Shown: positions 8,558 through 16,799 of the stretch, one piece after another
Numbering within the stretch: position 1 is the first letter of the stretch
Layout: each line of letters opens with the position of its first letter
NCBI GenBank assembly: GCA_900539695.1
Contig: UQDG01000003.1
Coordinates: 99,650 to 163,649 of the forward strand
Reading direction: 5' to 3'
DNA length: 64,000 nucleotides
From: an uncultured Oscillospiraceae bacterium
GTDB taxonomy: Bacteria > Bacillota > Clostridia > Oscillospirales > Ruminococcaceae
Position numbers and translations under genes: made by a program
Notes under the pieces: model-generated
What the model was told of the DNA's origin: nothing
Seen by the model: only the letters and a program-made list of their open reading frames with translations
Databases searched by the model: none

Positions 8558-8603
8558 AAGCGGCAGGGAGCGCAAAGTGATGCGCACTTCCCTGCCGCTT
8601 TTG
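8558..8603 (+). terminator. Rho-independent terminator after the flavin reductase gene
   Basis: AGCGGCAGGGA pairs with TTCCCTGCCGCT and is followed by TTTTGTT, 15 bases beyond the flavin reductase stop. Confidence 0.85.
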
Positions 8604-8611
8604 TTATAGGC

Positions 8612-8652
8612 AAAAAGAAACACCCCCGAAGCGGTGAAACTTCGGGGGTGTT
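8612..8652 (-). terminator. Rho-independent terminator of the mgl operon
   Basis: The minus strand folds AACACCCCCGAAG with CTTCGGGGGTGTT and ends in TTTCTTTTTG, directly after the last mgl-operon gene. Confidence 0.88.
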
Positions 8653-8657
8653 CCCGG

Positions 8658-8879
8658 TTAAAGGATGCCCTTGCTTTTCAGTATGCCGATGCCGACTACT
8701 GCGACAAGAGCGATAGCGCATACGACGATGAACGCATCAATGTATTTCAGCGGAACTTTGGAGAAGTTCTCATAGAAATTCTCAAAGGCGTTCAGCTGGC
8801 TGCGGTCGGGACGGTCCGATTTCTGTTCAGTCCCTTCAGGGGTAGTCTGCGGGGTCTCGTTTTTGATTTCGTCTGCCAT
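8658..8879 (-). CDS. Small single-pass membrane protein at the end of the mgl operon
   Basis: 73 residues. The N-terminal half is hydrophilic and charged (ADEIKNETPQTTPEGTEQKS...), followed by a basic/aromatic stretch and one clear membrane helix at about 48-68 (YIDAFIVVCAIALVAVVGIG) with a short KSKGIL tail. It starts six bases after the mglC stop and is followed immediately by the operon terminator, so it is co-transcribed with the transporter. No strong ribosome site is seen (GAAGTAATCC). I do not recognise a named family; association with the transporter is inferred only from position. Confidence 0.72.
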   Translation of the reverse strand: MADEIKNETPQTTPEGTEQKSDRPDRSQLNAFENFYENFSKVPLKYIDAFIVVCAIALVAVVGIGILKSKGIL

Positions 8880-8885
8880 AGCGGA

Positions 8886-9869
8886 TTACTTCTTGGCCAG
8901 GTACTTGCGCAGGTCAAGGGCAACGGCGATGACGATGACAAGGCCCTGTGCAATGTAGGTGTAAGCGGGGTCGACGCCCAGGAACTGGAGGCAGATCTTC
9001 AGGACTTCAAAGACCAGAACACCGACCAGAACGCCGGAGACCTTGCCGACGCCGCCGTTGGTGGAAACGCCGCCGATGGTGCAGGCTGCGATAGCTTCCA
9101 GCTCATAGCCGTTGCCGGTGTTGGTGGAAGCGCCGCCGGCCTTTGCGCCGACGAGGAAGCCACCGAGAGCATACATGCAGGAGGCCAGGATGTAGATGCG
9201 GATCAGGGACGCGGTGACGTTGACACCGGCAACCTGAGCGGCGTTCTCGTTGCCGCCGATGGCGTACATGTACTTGCCGTGACGGGTCTTATTGTACAAG
9301 AACCAGAAGAAGATGCCGACGATCAGTGCAAAGATGGCCAGGAACGGGATGGGGCCCAGCGTGCCGCTGGCAACCGTCAGGTAGCTCTGCTTGTAACCGC
9401 CCATGGGCTGGTTGTTGGTGATGACGGAGCACAGGCCGTAAACGATGGTCTGCATGCCCAGCGTAGCGATGAAAGGAGGAACCTTCAGGAATGCGATAAT
9501 GCAGCCGTTGATGGCACCAAAGCAGGCCATGATCGCTATGACGATTAGCAGGGCCACGGGCCACGGAATATCGGGCAGCCAGGGCAGCATGCGGGCAGAG
9601 TAGTCAACACTCTGCAGCAGCATGGCGGAGAAGCAGGCGGCCAGGCCGACCTGGCGGCCTGCGGACAGGTCCGTGCCCTTGGTGATCAAGCAGCCGGAAA
9701 CGCCGCAGGCGATGATGAAACGCGGGGCAACGTTCAGCAGCAGGTTTTTGCCGTTGGTAACGGTAAAGAAGTTCTGGGTAGTAGAACCTACAAACAACGC
9801 CAGCAGAGCGATCAGGATGATGATGGCGTTATTGGAAAGGAACTTTTTTACATCGAATTTTTTCTCCAT
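8886..9869 (-). CDS. mglC: Galactose/methyl-galactoside-type ABC transporter permease
   Basis: 327 residues with eight to ten hydrophobic segments, typical of the BPD_transp_2 (MglC/RbsC) family. RFIIACGVSGCLITKGTDLSAG near residue 50 and GRVNVTASLIRIY-like stretches (here GVNVTASLIRIY) are characteristic, and NGYELEAIAACTIGGVS is the cytoplasmic motif that contacts the ATPase. It forms the channel for sugar import with the MglA and MglB products. GGAGGAGAT lies upstream of the ATG. The name is by family; ribose, xylose or another sugar is possible. Confidence 0.9.
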   Translation of the reverse strand: MEKKFDVKKFLSNNAIIILIALLALFVGSTTQNFFTVTNGKNLLLNVAPRFIIACGVSGCLITKGTDLSAGRQVGLAACFSAMLLQSVDYSARMLPWLPDIPWPVALLIVIAIMACFGAINGCIIAFLKVPPFIATLGMQTIVYGLCSVITNNQPMGGYKQSYLTVASGTLGPIPFLAIFALIVGIFFWFLYNKTRHGKYMYAIGGNENAAQVAGVNVTASLIRIYILASCMYALGGFLVGAKAGGASTNTGNGYELEAIAACTIGGVSTNGGVGKVSGVLVGVLVFEVLKICLQFLGVDPAYTYIAQGLVIVIAVALDLRKYLAKK

Positions 9870-9884
9870 TTTCGGATCTCCTCC

Positions 9885-11393
9885 TTATTCAAACTGGGTA
9901 GCCAGCGTCATAATGTTCTCCTGGTTGGCCTTGTCGCCATCGATAAAGCCGGTGCAGCGGCCGTCGCACATAACCATGATGCGGTCGGACATGCCGATCA
10001 GCTCGCTCATTTCGGAGGAGATCATGATGATGCTCTTGCCCTGTTTGGCCATCTCGGCGATGATGCAGTAAATTTCATACTTTGCACCGACGTCGATGCC
10101 GCGGGTCGGCTCGTCCATGATGAAAACATCGGGGTCGTTGGCCAGCCAGCGGGCAATCAGCACCTTCTGCTGGTTACCGCCGGACAGCGATTGAATCTGC
10201 GTTTTGGAGGACGGCGTCTTGATAGACAGCTTGGCGACATTATCCTGCACGAGCTTTTCGATTTTGTTGTCGTCCAGCATGATGCCGCCGATCAGATACT
10301 TGTTCAGCGATGCAATGGAGACGTTATCCGCAATGGAAAGCACACCCAGAATACCGGTGGCGCGGCGGTCCTCTGTCAGCATGGCGATACCGTTTTTGAT
10401 GGCGTCCTGCGGCTGGTTGATGGTCAGTTCCTTGCCCTTATAGGTGATGGTGCCCGACGTGTGGCAGCGCAGACCGAACAGACCCTCCATCAGCTCGGTG
10501 CGCTGGGCACCGACCAGACCCGCAACGCCGAGGATCTCGCCCTTGCGGACGTTGAAGTTGACGTGACGGAAGCTCTTGGGGTTGATGGACGTGAAGTCCT
10601 TGACCTCAAACACGACCTCACCGGGCGTATTCGAGCGCGGCGGGTAGAGGTTCGACAGCTCACGTCCGACCATCTTGGTGATGATCATATCGGTAGTCAG
10701 TTCCTTGGCCTCCCAAGTACCGATGTACTGGCCGTCACGCATGATGGTGACTTCATCGCTGATGCGAAGAATTTCGTCCATCTTGTGGCTGATGTAGACG
10801 ATGGAAACGCCCTTGGCGCGCAGCTCGTCCACGATGGTGAACAACGCCTCGACCTCGGCTGCCGTCAGCGAGGAGGTCGGCTCGTCGAGGATCAGTACCT
10901 TGCAGTCTGCGGAGACCGCCTTGGCGATCTCAACCAGCTGCATCTGGGAAACGCTCAAGGTTCCGAGCTTTGCGTGCGGATCATAATTCAGATGGACTTC
11001 CTTCAGGACCTTGGCCGCATCCTCATACATCTTGTCGTGGTCGATGACGGTGACGGGTCCGTATTTCTTGGTTGGGTAGCGCCCGACGTAGATATTCTCG
11101 CCGATGGAACGCTCCGGGATGGGCTGCAATTCCTGGTGCACCATCGCAATGCCGCGATTCAGTGCATCCAGAGGTCCCTTGATCTGAACCTCCTGCCCCT
11201 CATAAATAACCTTGCCTTCGTCCATGTGGTAGATACCGAACATACACTTCATCAAGGTGGACTTGCCCGCGCCGTTCTCGCCCATCAGTGCATGGACGGT
11301 GCCGGGTTTCAATTTCAGCTGTGCGTGATTCAGTGCCTTGACGCCGGGGAACGTCTTGACGACATCACACATCTCCAAGCGGTACTCTGACAA
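9885..11393 (-). CDS. mglA: Galactose/methyl-galactoside-type ABC transporter ATPase, two-domain
   Basis: 502 residues with two ABC domains. Domain 1 has Walker [13 protein letters not shown] (about 38-49), signature [14 protein letters not shown] and Walker [10 protein letters not shown]. Domain 2 has a degenerate Walker A ([16 protein letters not shown]), a normal [15 protein letters not shown] signature and [13 protein letters not shown]. This asymmetric layout is standard for MglA/RbsA/XylG sugar importers, where one site hydrolyses ATP. It is separated from mglB by a 108-base gap with a hairpin, and from mglC by 15 bases. Substrate is not certain. Confidence 0.92.
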   Translation of the reverse strand: MSEYRLEMCDVVKTFPGVKALNHAQLKLKPGTVHALMGENGAGKSTLMKCMFGIYHMDEGKVIYEGQEVQIKGPLDALNRGIAMVHQELQPIPERSIGENIYVGRYPTKKYGPVTVIDHDKMYEDAAKVLKEVHLNYDPHAKLGTLSVSQMQLVEIAKAVSADCKVLILDEPTSSLTAAEVEALFTIVDELRAKGVSIVYISHKMDEILRISDEVTIMRDGQYIGTWEAKELTTDMIITKMVGRELSNLYPPRSNTPGEVVFEVKDFTSINPKSFRHVNFNVRKGEILGVAGLVGAQRTELMEGLFGLRCHTSGTITYKGKELTINQPQDAIKNGIAMLTEDRRATGILGVLSIADNVSIASLNKYLIGGIMLDDNKIEKLVQDNVAKLSIKTPSSKTQIQSLSGGNQQKVLIARWLANDPDVFIMDEPTRGIDVGAKYEIYCIIAEMAKQGKSIIMISSEMSELIGMSDRIMVMCDGRCTGFIDGDKANQENIMTLATQFE

Positions 11394-11441
11394 TTCGCTG
11401 GCCCCCTTTAACCTTTAAATCTTTTGTAACCATTTTCTGAT

Positions 11442-11477
11442 AAAAAAGGAGTGCGTGCGCCTGTGCACACGCACCCC
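11442..11477 (-). terminator. Intercistronic terminator-like hairpin between mglB and mglA
   Basis: On the minus strand GGTGCGTGTGC and GCGCACGCACTCC pair around a short loop and are followed by TTTTTT. It follows the mglB stop by about 25 bases. Partial termination or 3' end protection here would give more binding protein than ATPase, a common arrangement in sugar ABC operons. Confidence 0.75.
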
Positions 11478-11501
11478 GGATCCTGGTTTTAAGTAAGCTG
11501 A

Positions 11502-12560
11502 TTACTGGAAGTCCTTAACGTTGTCAGGAGTGACCTTGACGTAGTCAACGTAGACACTCTGCTCACCAGCAGCGTAGGTCTTGCCGCCCAGCAACTCTTC
11601 CATGCACTCAACAGCCTGTGTAGCCTGGCCCTTAGCATCGTTCAGAACAGTGCCGGTCATGTTGCCGTTAGCAACTTCGTTCTTGGCAGCGTCCAGAGCG
11701 TCGACACCAACGAGGTAGATGTCCTTGTTGACGGTACGGCCGGCAGCCTGAATAGCCTGCAGAGCGCCGATAGCCATGTCATCGTTGTTGCAGAAGACAA
11801 CTTCGATCTGGTCGCCGTACTTAGCGAGGTCGTTCTGGCAGATTTCCTGGCCCTTGTTGCGGTCCCAGTCACCACGCTGCAGGTCGAGCTGTTCAACTTC
11901 GACGCCGGCATCGGTCAGAGCCTTGACGGAGTACTCGGTACGCAGCTGGGCGTCGATGTTCTCGGGGTCGCCCTGAATCATGATGTAGGAAACCTTGCCG
12001 TCGCCGTTGATGTCGCCCTTGTTCTCAGTGTCGAGGATCAGCTCGCCCTGGAAGGTGCCGGACTGAGCGGCGTCGCAGCCAACGTAGACCAGCTTGTCGT
12101 AAGCGGACATCTGATCGGCGGTGGGCTCACGGTTGATCAGGACGGTGGGAACATCGGCATCCTTAACGGTGGAGATGATCTGGTCAGCAGCAGAAGTCAT
12201 AACGGGGTTGATGATCAGTGCATCGACACCCTGCGTGATGAAGGTGTTGATCTGCTCGTTCTGCTTAGCCTGGTCGTTGTTGCCGTCAACGATGGTGACC
12301 TCGTAGCCCTTGCCCTCGAGGATTTCCTGCAGAGCATTACGGTAGGTGGTCATGAAAGCATCATCGAACTTGTAGATGCAGACGCCAACCTTGCCGCCCT
12401 GAGTGGTCTCGGTAACGCTCTCAGCTGCGCTCTCGGCAGCGGAGGTAGCAGCCTCAGAGGTGGCTTCGGAAGAAGCGGGAGCGCTGGACGCGGAAGAACC
12501 GCAAGCGGCCAGAGAAACGGCCATAGTGCCTGCAACTGCGAGTGCGAGTAACTTTTTCAT
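11502..12560 (-). CDS. mglB: Galactose/glucose-type sugar-binding lipoprotein
   Basis: 352 residues. Lipoprotein signal MKKLLALAVAGTMAVSLAAC with lipid cysteine at residue 20, then a Ser/Ala/Glu linker to about residue 54. The mature part is a Peripla_BP_4 domain: KVGVCIYKFDDAFMTTYRN, VDGNNDQAKQNEQINTFI, LVYVGCDAAQSGTFQGELI, EVVFCNNDDMAIGALQAIQ and YLVGVDALDAAKN. The CNNDDMAIGA and VGVDALDAA stretches match glucose/galactose-binding proteins. A calcium-loop-like DINGDGKVS segment is present, as in GBP-type proteins. It is the first gene of the mgl operon and has its own promoter and candidate operator. Confidence 0.92.
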   Translation of the reverse strand: MKKLLALAVAGTMAVSLAACGSSASSAPASSEATSEAATSAAESAAESVTETTQGGKVGVCIYKFDDAFMTTYRNALQEILEGKGYEVTIVDGNNDQAKQNEQINTFITQGVDALIINPVMTSAADQIISTVKDADVPTVLINREPTADQMSAYDKLVYVGCDAAQSGTFQGELILDTENKGDINGDGKVSYIMIQGDPENIDAQLRTEYSVKALTDAGVEVEQLDLQRGDWDRNKGQEICQNDLAKYGDQIEVVFCNNDDMAIGALQAIQAAGRTVNKDIYLVGVDALDAAKNEVANGNMTGTVLNDAKGQATQAVECMEELLGGKTYAAGEQSVYVDYVKVTPDNVKDFQ

Positions 12561-12637
12561 AATTGTTTTCTCCTTCTTTTTGCAGTGGTTTTTTTCGGGT
12601 TACCTTGTAGAGGAGGCAGACCCTGTTGACAGTTATT

Positions 12638-12666
12638 ATGTTACCCGATAGTGAAAGAAAAAACAA
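12638..12666 (-). promoter_or_regulatory. Promoter of mglB operon
   Basis: Minus strand: TTGTTT (12661-12666), 17 bases, TAACAT (12638-12643). Transcription would start about 12631, leaving a leader of about 70 bases. Confidence 0.6.
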
Positions 12667-12703
12667 GGTGAAATTTCACCGATAAAGATGCAGATTTTTC
12701 ACC
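12667..12703. promoter_or_regulatory. Candidate operator upstream of mglB
   Basis: A perfect 14-base palindrome GGTGAAATTTCACC (12667-12680) abuts the -35 box, and a further TTTCACC half-site lies at 12697-12703. The position fits an activator site, for example for the YesN-type regulator encoded nearby. Which protein binds is inference. Confidence 0.5.
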
Positions 12704-12794
12704 TTATTGGACGGTTTCTACATTTGCAGACAATGCGTTTTGTGCAAGATGCACAGCAAAAGTGACGAAAAAGTTATTGCTGTAATAAAATTGA

Positions 12795-12825
12795 AGAAAA
12801 AATATCCCGCAGAAACCTGCGGGAT
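12795..12825 (-). terminator. Terminator of the sensor operon
   Basis: Minus strand ATCCCGCAG pairs with CTGCGGGAT around a short loop and ends in ATTTTTTC, 18 bases after the stop of the sugar-binding lipoprotein gene. Confidence 0.88.
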
Positions 12826-12842
12826 AGGATGAATTTATACGG

Positions 12843-13814
12843 TTATTCAAACGGGAAAACGGCTTTTTGGCCGTCGAGGGCGAAAATATTACTGCGGTCA
12901 ATGATGCGGGTGGCGGTTTCGGTCTCGCGGGTTACGTCATTCCCCTGCCCGGCCAGCAGCTTGTAGGCATTCTCGACGCTGAAATAGCCCATGCCGTAGG
13001 TGTTCTGCACCACCATGGCGTCTACTGCGCCGGTGTGCAGGGCATCCACTGTGGTGATGTTGGAGTCGAAAGCGACCATCCAGAGGTCATCCGCGCGGTC
13101 TAAATCGGAGACAGCCTGGGCCGCGCCAACGCTGACGGCCTCGTTAAAGGAGATCAGCACGTTGATCTCAGGGTGGCGGGCCAGCATGGTCAGCGTCTCG
13201 GCGCGGGCATTTTCCGGGGTGGCCACGCTGTAGACGGTGGCGGCAACCTCGGCACGGCCGCTGGCGGTAAGAGTGTCGATGACGCCCTCCTCCCGCTCCT
13301 GTGCATTGGGGCTGTTGACGTTGTAGCTGACCAGGCCGACGTGCAACGGACCTTCGACGTTTTCCAGCGCTGACTTGGCGGCCATCTGCCCGGCACCGTA
13401 GTTATCGGCACCGACATAGGCAGAGACCTTGCTGGAGTTGACCGCCGAATCCACCACGACGATGCGCACGCCTTTGTCGGCGGCGGCATCGATGGCGGCG
13501 GCATTCTGCTGGTAATCTGACGCCGAGAAGATGATGGCCTGGGCACCCTCCTCGACGGCCTTTTCAATCAGGTCGTTTTGGGAGGAATAGTCCTCCTCAC
13601 TCTCGGAGCCGGTGATGGTCAGATCCATGTTGTACTCAGTGGCGGCGGCCTCGGCCCCGGCAAAGACCGCACTCCAGAACTCGGTGCTGGTGGATTTGGC
13701 AATCATGGCAACGTGGTAGCAGGTCGTGGTGGGCGCGGGGGTGGGCGAAGCCGCACAGCCTGCCAGAAGCAGGGCCGACAGACAGGCGGCAAGCGTTTTA
13801 ACGTGTTTTATCAT
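12843..13814 (-). CDS. Sugar-binding lipoprotein co-encoded with a two-component system
   Basis: 323 residues. Signal peptide MIKHVKTLAACLSALLLAGC with lipid cysteine at residue 20, then a Peripla_BP_4 domain (AMIAKSTSTEFWSAVFAGAE, IEKAVEEGAQAIIFSASDY, VDSAVNSSKVSAYVGADNY, LISFNEAVSVGAAQAV). Its start overlaps the histidine kinase gene by 17 bases, so the two are made together. No permease or ATPase follows directly, so it most likely presents ligand to the kinase rather than serving transport, as in ChvE/VirA-like three-component systems; this is inference from gene order. It could alternatively feed the adjacent Mgl channel. Confidence 0.85.
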   Translation of the reverse strand: MIKHVKTLAACLSALLLAGCAASPTPAPTTTCYHVAMIAKSTSTEFWSAVFAGAEAAATEYNMDLTITGSESEEDYSSQNDLIEKAVEEGAQAIIFSASDYQQNAAAIDAAADKGVRIVVVDSAVNSSKVSAYVGADNYGAGQMAAKSALENVEGPLHVGLVSYNVNSPNAQEREEGVIDTLTASGRAEVAATVYSVATPENARAETLTMLARHPEINVLISFNEAVSVGAAQAVSDLDRADDLWMVAFDSNITTVDALHTGAVDAMVVQNTYGMGYFSVENAYKLLAGQGNDVTRETETATRIIDRSNIFALDGQKAVFPFE

Positions 13815-15519
13815 AATCGCCCTCCCGGTCGGCTGGGACCTGCGGCATGCGGATGGTGACGGTGGTACCCTCGTCGGGCACACTGTCGATGGAAAGCCCG
13901 TAGCCGGGGCCAAAATAGATGCGCAGACGGTCGTTGACGTTTTTGATGCCGATGCCGGTGCGGTCGCTGGGTTCGTTTTGCAGCAGTGCGGCTACCTGCT
14001 CCGGTGCCATGCCGATGCCGTCATCGCTGACTTTCAGCAGCACATCGCCGCCGTCAGGGCAGACGGTGATTTCAATGTGGCCGTCCTCGACCATCAGGTC
14101 CAGACCATGAACGATGGCGTTTTCGATGATGGGCTGCAGGGTGATCTTGTTGCAGAGGTACTGCGTGCAGCTTTCATCCACTGTGAAATGGTAGGTAAAC
14201 TGGTTTTTGTAGCGGTATTTTTGAATTTGCAGGTAGGCCTCGGCGTGCTGCAGCTCTTTCTCAATCGGGATCAGCTCGTGTCCGCGGCTGATGCTGATGC
14301 GGAACAGCCGCGCCAGGGCATGTACCATCTGGACGGCGTCAGCGTTTTTGCCGCGCTCGCACATCCAGGCGATGGAATCCAGCGTGTTGTAGAGAAAATG
14401 CGGGTTGATCTGCGCCTGCAGGGCTTTCAGCTCGGTTTTGCGCAGGGCGACTTCCTCTTCGCGCACGGCGGTCATCAACCGCTGGATGCGGCCCACCATG
14501 TGGCAGAACGAATCGGACAGCTCCTCGACCTCGCGGGTGCCGGTGATGGAATTGAAAACAAAGCCATCGGCGTTCTGCTCAAAGGCTTCCATAGCAGTTT
14601 CCAGTTTTTGCAGCGGGCGGCTGATAATGCGGGACAGCACAAAGCCGACCACCACAGCAGCAACCAGAATCAGCGCGGCGGCAATCAGAATGATACGGGT
14701 CATCTGCCAGAAGCTTTCGTTGACGGTCTCGTCAATATAGCTGACGCCGACCACGCGCCATGTGCTGTTGGGGACTTTCTGCGTGGTGTAGATGACGGTA
14801 TCCTCCACATAGGTGCCGTCACCCAGACATGCCAGCCGTCCGGCCTCCTCCTTTTTCAGCCCTGCGTAGAGCAGCTGTTGCTGGGGGTGGTAGACCATGT
14901 TGCCGCGTTCGTCCATCAGGTAGCAGTAGCCGTGCTGGCCGATGCCCACATTGTTGATGGTGGCGGCCAGAGCTGAAAAACGGATGTCCATCGAAATCCA
15001 CTGCCGGGGCGAATCCTCCGGCATGCGGCGGACAACGCTGACAACCCACGGGTAGTAGCCCTCAAAAATTGTTTCGACATGGGGGATGCTGACGTAACCG
15101 CGGCCGCGGCGCTTAGCCGTAACCAGGTCGAAGGAACTGTTGCGCAGGATGTTCTGGCGTGGGGTGTGGTCCTTGGCCCAGCAGTCCTGCAAAACGCCGT
15201 CGGCATCATAGGTGGTTATAGCAATCACCTCACTGCGGGTGGTCTGCAGTGCATCCAGCAAAGCATTGCGCTCCTCCGGCGATTGGTTCATGGAGTCCAT
15301 GACAAGATCCATGATCTCATCGATATTATCGACATAATTGCCGACGGACCCCACCACCTGGCTGACCGCCTGAGAACTGCTGGTGCGGGCCCCCTCCACG
15401 ATAGCCTGACGGTAGCTGCGCAAAAATGTGGCGGTAGATAAAATCAGCGTAACTGCTGCGATGGCCACCACCAGGGAGGCTATCAGCGGGGCGGTGCGCG
15501 GTGCGTGGCGGGGCTTCAT
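13798..15519 (-). CDS. YesM-type sensor histidine kinase
   Basis: 573 residues. Membrane helix at about 11-33, an extracytoplasmic sensor region to about 272 (Cache-like, with PWVVSVVRRMPE and GYCYLMDERGNMVY), a second helix at about 275-298, a HAMP region, then the His_kinase domain with QINPHFLYNTLDSIAW, phosphoacceptor His374. The C-terminal ATPase has an N box (PIIENAIVHGLDL) and G box (VSDDGIGMAPEQ, GIGIKNVNDRL). It senses an external signal and phosphorylates the AraC-type regulator encoded just upstream; their ends overlap (ATGA). Confidence 0.93.
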   Translation of the reverse strand: MKPRHAPRTAPLIASLVVAIAAVTLILSTATFLRSYRQAIVEGARTSSSQAVSQVVGSVGNYVDNIDEIMDLVMDSMNQSPEERNALLDALQTTRSEVIAITTYDADGVLQDCWAKDHTPRQNILRNSSFDLVTAKRRGRGYVSIPHVETIFEGYYPWVVSVVRRMPEDSPRQWISMDIRFSALAATINNVGIGQHGYCYLMDERGNMVYHPQQQLLYAGLKKEEAGRLACLGDGTYVEDTVIYTTQKVPNSTWRVVGVSYIDETVNESFWQMTRIILIAAALILVAAVVVGFVLSRIISRPLQKLETAMEAFEQNADGFVFNSITGTREVEELSDSFCHMVGRIQRLMTAVREEEVALRKTELKALQAQINPHFLYNTLDSIAWMCERGKNADAVQMVHALARLFRISISRGHELIPIEKELQHAEAYLQIQKYRYKNQFTYHFTVDESCTQYLCNKITLQPIIENAIVHGLDLMVEDGHIEITVCPDGGDVLLKVSDDGIGMAPEQVAALLQNEPSDRTGIGIKNVNDRLRIYFGPGYGLSIDSVPDEGTTVTIRMPQVPADREGDYDKTR

Positions 15520-16766
15520 GCCTGGGCTCCCGCGGTATGGCTGCGGCGCAGGGCACCCGGCGAGGTGCCGCTGTACTTTTTAAAGCAATAACTGAAATAG
15601 TGCTGGTCGCTGTAGCCGCAGCGGCGGGCGATCTCCTGAATCTGCAGGTCGGTGGTCAACAGCAATTGCTGGGCGGTCTCCATGCGGCGGCGCACCAGAA
15701 TGTTGATGAAGGTCTCTCCTGCCGTTTTCTTGATGCAGGCGCTCAGGTGGTTGGGGCTGACGTCCAGCATGGCGCTTAAGGATGCCAGCGAGAGGTCCTC
15801 GTCAGAGTAATGCTGCTCGATGATCTCCAGCGCGCGCTCACACAGGCTGCCGCCCTTGCGCACATCGGGGGTGAAGCTGACGCCGCCCTCGGTCTCTTTT
15901 GCGGCGGCCAGGGCCTCCATGGACTGGCGGTATCCGGCGTTCAGCTCGCAGAAGCGGGCAGCGGCGCGGCTGACACCGACGACGCAATGCTGCCCCAGGG
16001 CACGCTCGGTCAGCTGGCAGATCTCGTCGGCCAGAATGTGCAGGTACTCGTCGAAATCCGAAGGGTTTCCGAACAGCACAGCCACCACATGGTCGTTGCA
16101 GAAAAACGCATAGTGGCGCAGATATTTGTTGGCCAGCTGGTCCACCATCCGGACGAAACCGGCGGCGTTCTCGCTATTGTCGTCAGGTTGGGCGGTCAAC
16201 ACCACCAGCTGGCTGCGGTCATCGGTGCCGCGCAGCAGGCCGCAGGCGGCAGCCGAGGCGCGCAGGGCGGCTTCGACGGCGTCGGAGGTATTATCGCAGT
16301 GTTCCAGCACCAGCGGGATCAGGAAGGACGCGCGGTCCTCCTGCACGATGCCGCTGCGGCGCAGGCTGGCATACTGGTGGTCGATGCGCTCATGGATGGA
16401 TTTCAGCTCGGCGGCCAGGCCGTCCATGGTGAGAGGCTTGAGCATGTAGCTGATGATGTTGTACTGGATGGCCTGCTTGGCGTACTCGAAATCATCGTAG
16501 CCGCTTAAAAAGGCAATGTGCATGGCGGGGCGGATCTCGCGGACCTGGCGGGCCAGCTCAATGCCGGTGATGAAGGGCATGCGGATGTCGGTGAGCAGCA
16601 GGTCGGGTTCCAGCTGCTCGACAAGTTCGAGGGCGTCCAGGCCGTTGCTGGCACTGCCCACCAGGTGGAAACCGAGGGCTTCCCAGGGGATCATTGTGCA
16701 GACGGCTTCCCGCAGCTCGTCCTCGTCATCGGCTACGATGACGGTGTAGAGGTTCTTTTCTGCCAT
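15516..16766 (-). CDS. YesN-type response regulator with AraC DNA-binding domain
   Basis: 416 residues. Receiver domain about 5-125 with acidic pair D13/D14, phosphoacceptor D60 in LLLTDIRMPFITG and the conserved lysine in YMLKPLTMDG. A middle region of about 180 residues without a clear family follows. The C-terminal AraC double HTH (about 315-412) includes LSLASLSAMLDVSPNHLSAC and SDQHYFSYCFKKYSGTSPGA. It probably activates carbohydrate uptake genes, with mglBAC the obvious local candidate. It precedes the kinase and the binding protein in one operon. An AGGAG-type ribosome site lies upstream of the ATG. Confidence 0.93.
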   Translation of the reverse strand: MAEKNLYTVIVADDEDELREAVCTMIPWEALGFHLVGSASNGLDALELVEQLEPDLLLTDIRMPFITGIELARQVREIRPAMHIAFLSGYDDFEYAKQAIQYNIISYMLKPLTMDGLAAELKSIHERIDHQYASLRRSGIVQEDRASFLIPLVLEHCDNTSDAVEAALRASAAACGLLRGTDDRSQLVVLTAQPDDNSENAAGFVRMVDQLANKYLRHYAFFCNDHVVAVLFGNPSDFDEYLHILADEICQLTERALGQHCVVGVSRAAARFCELNAGYRQSMEALAAAKETEGGVSFTPDVRKGGSLCERALEIIEQHYSDEDLSLASLSAMLDVSPNHLSACIKKTAGETFINILVRRRMETAQQLLLTTDLQIQEIARRCGYSDQHYFSYCFKKYSGTSPGALRRSHTAGAQA

Positions 16767-16799
16767 AGAATGGCTCCTTCTCTTTTTTTATTTCGGGGG

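Noticed and set aside
13814..13913. An earlier start for the sugar-binding lipoprotein
   Set aside because: The upstream 33 codons lie inside the kinase gene in another frame and would hide the signal peptide.
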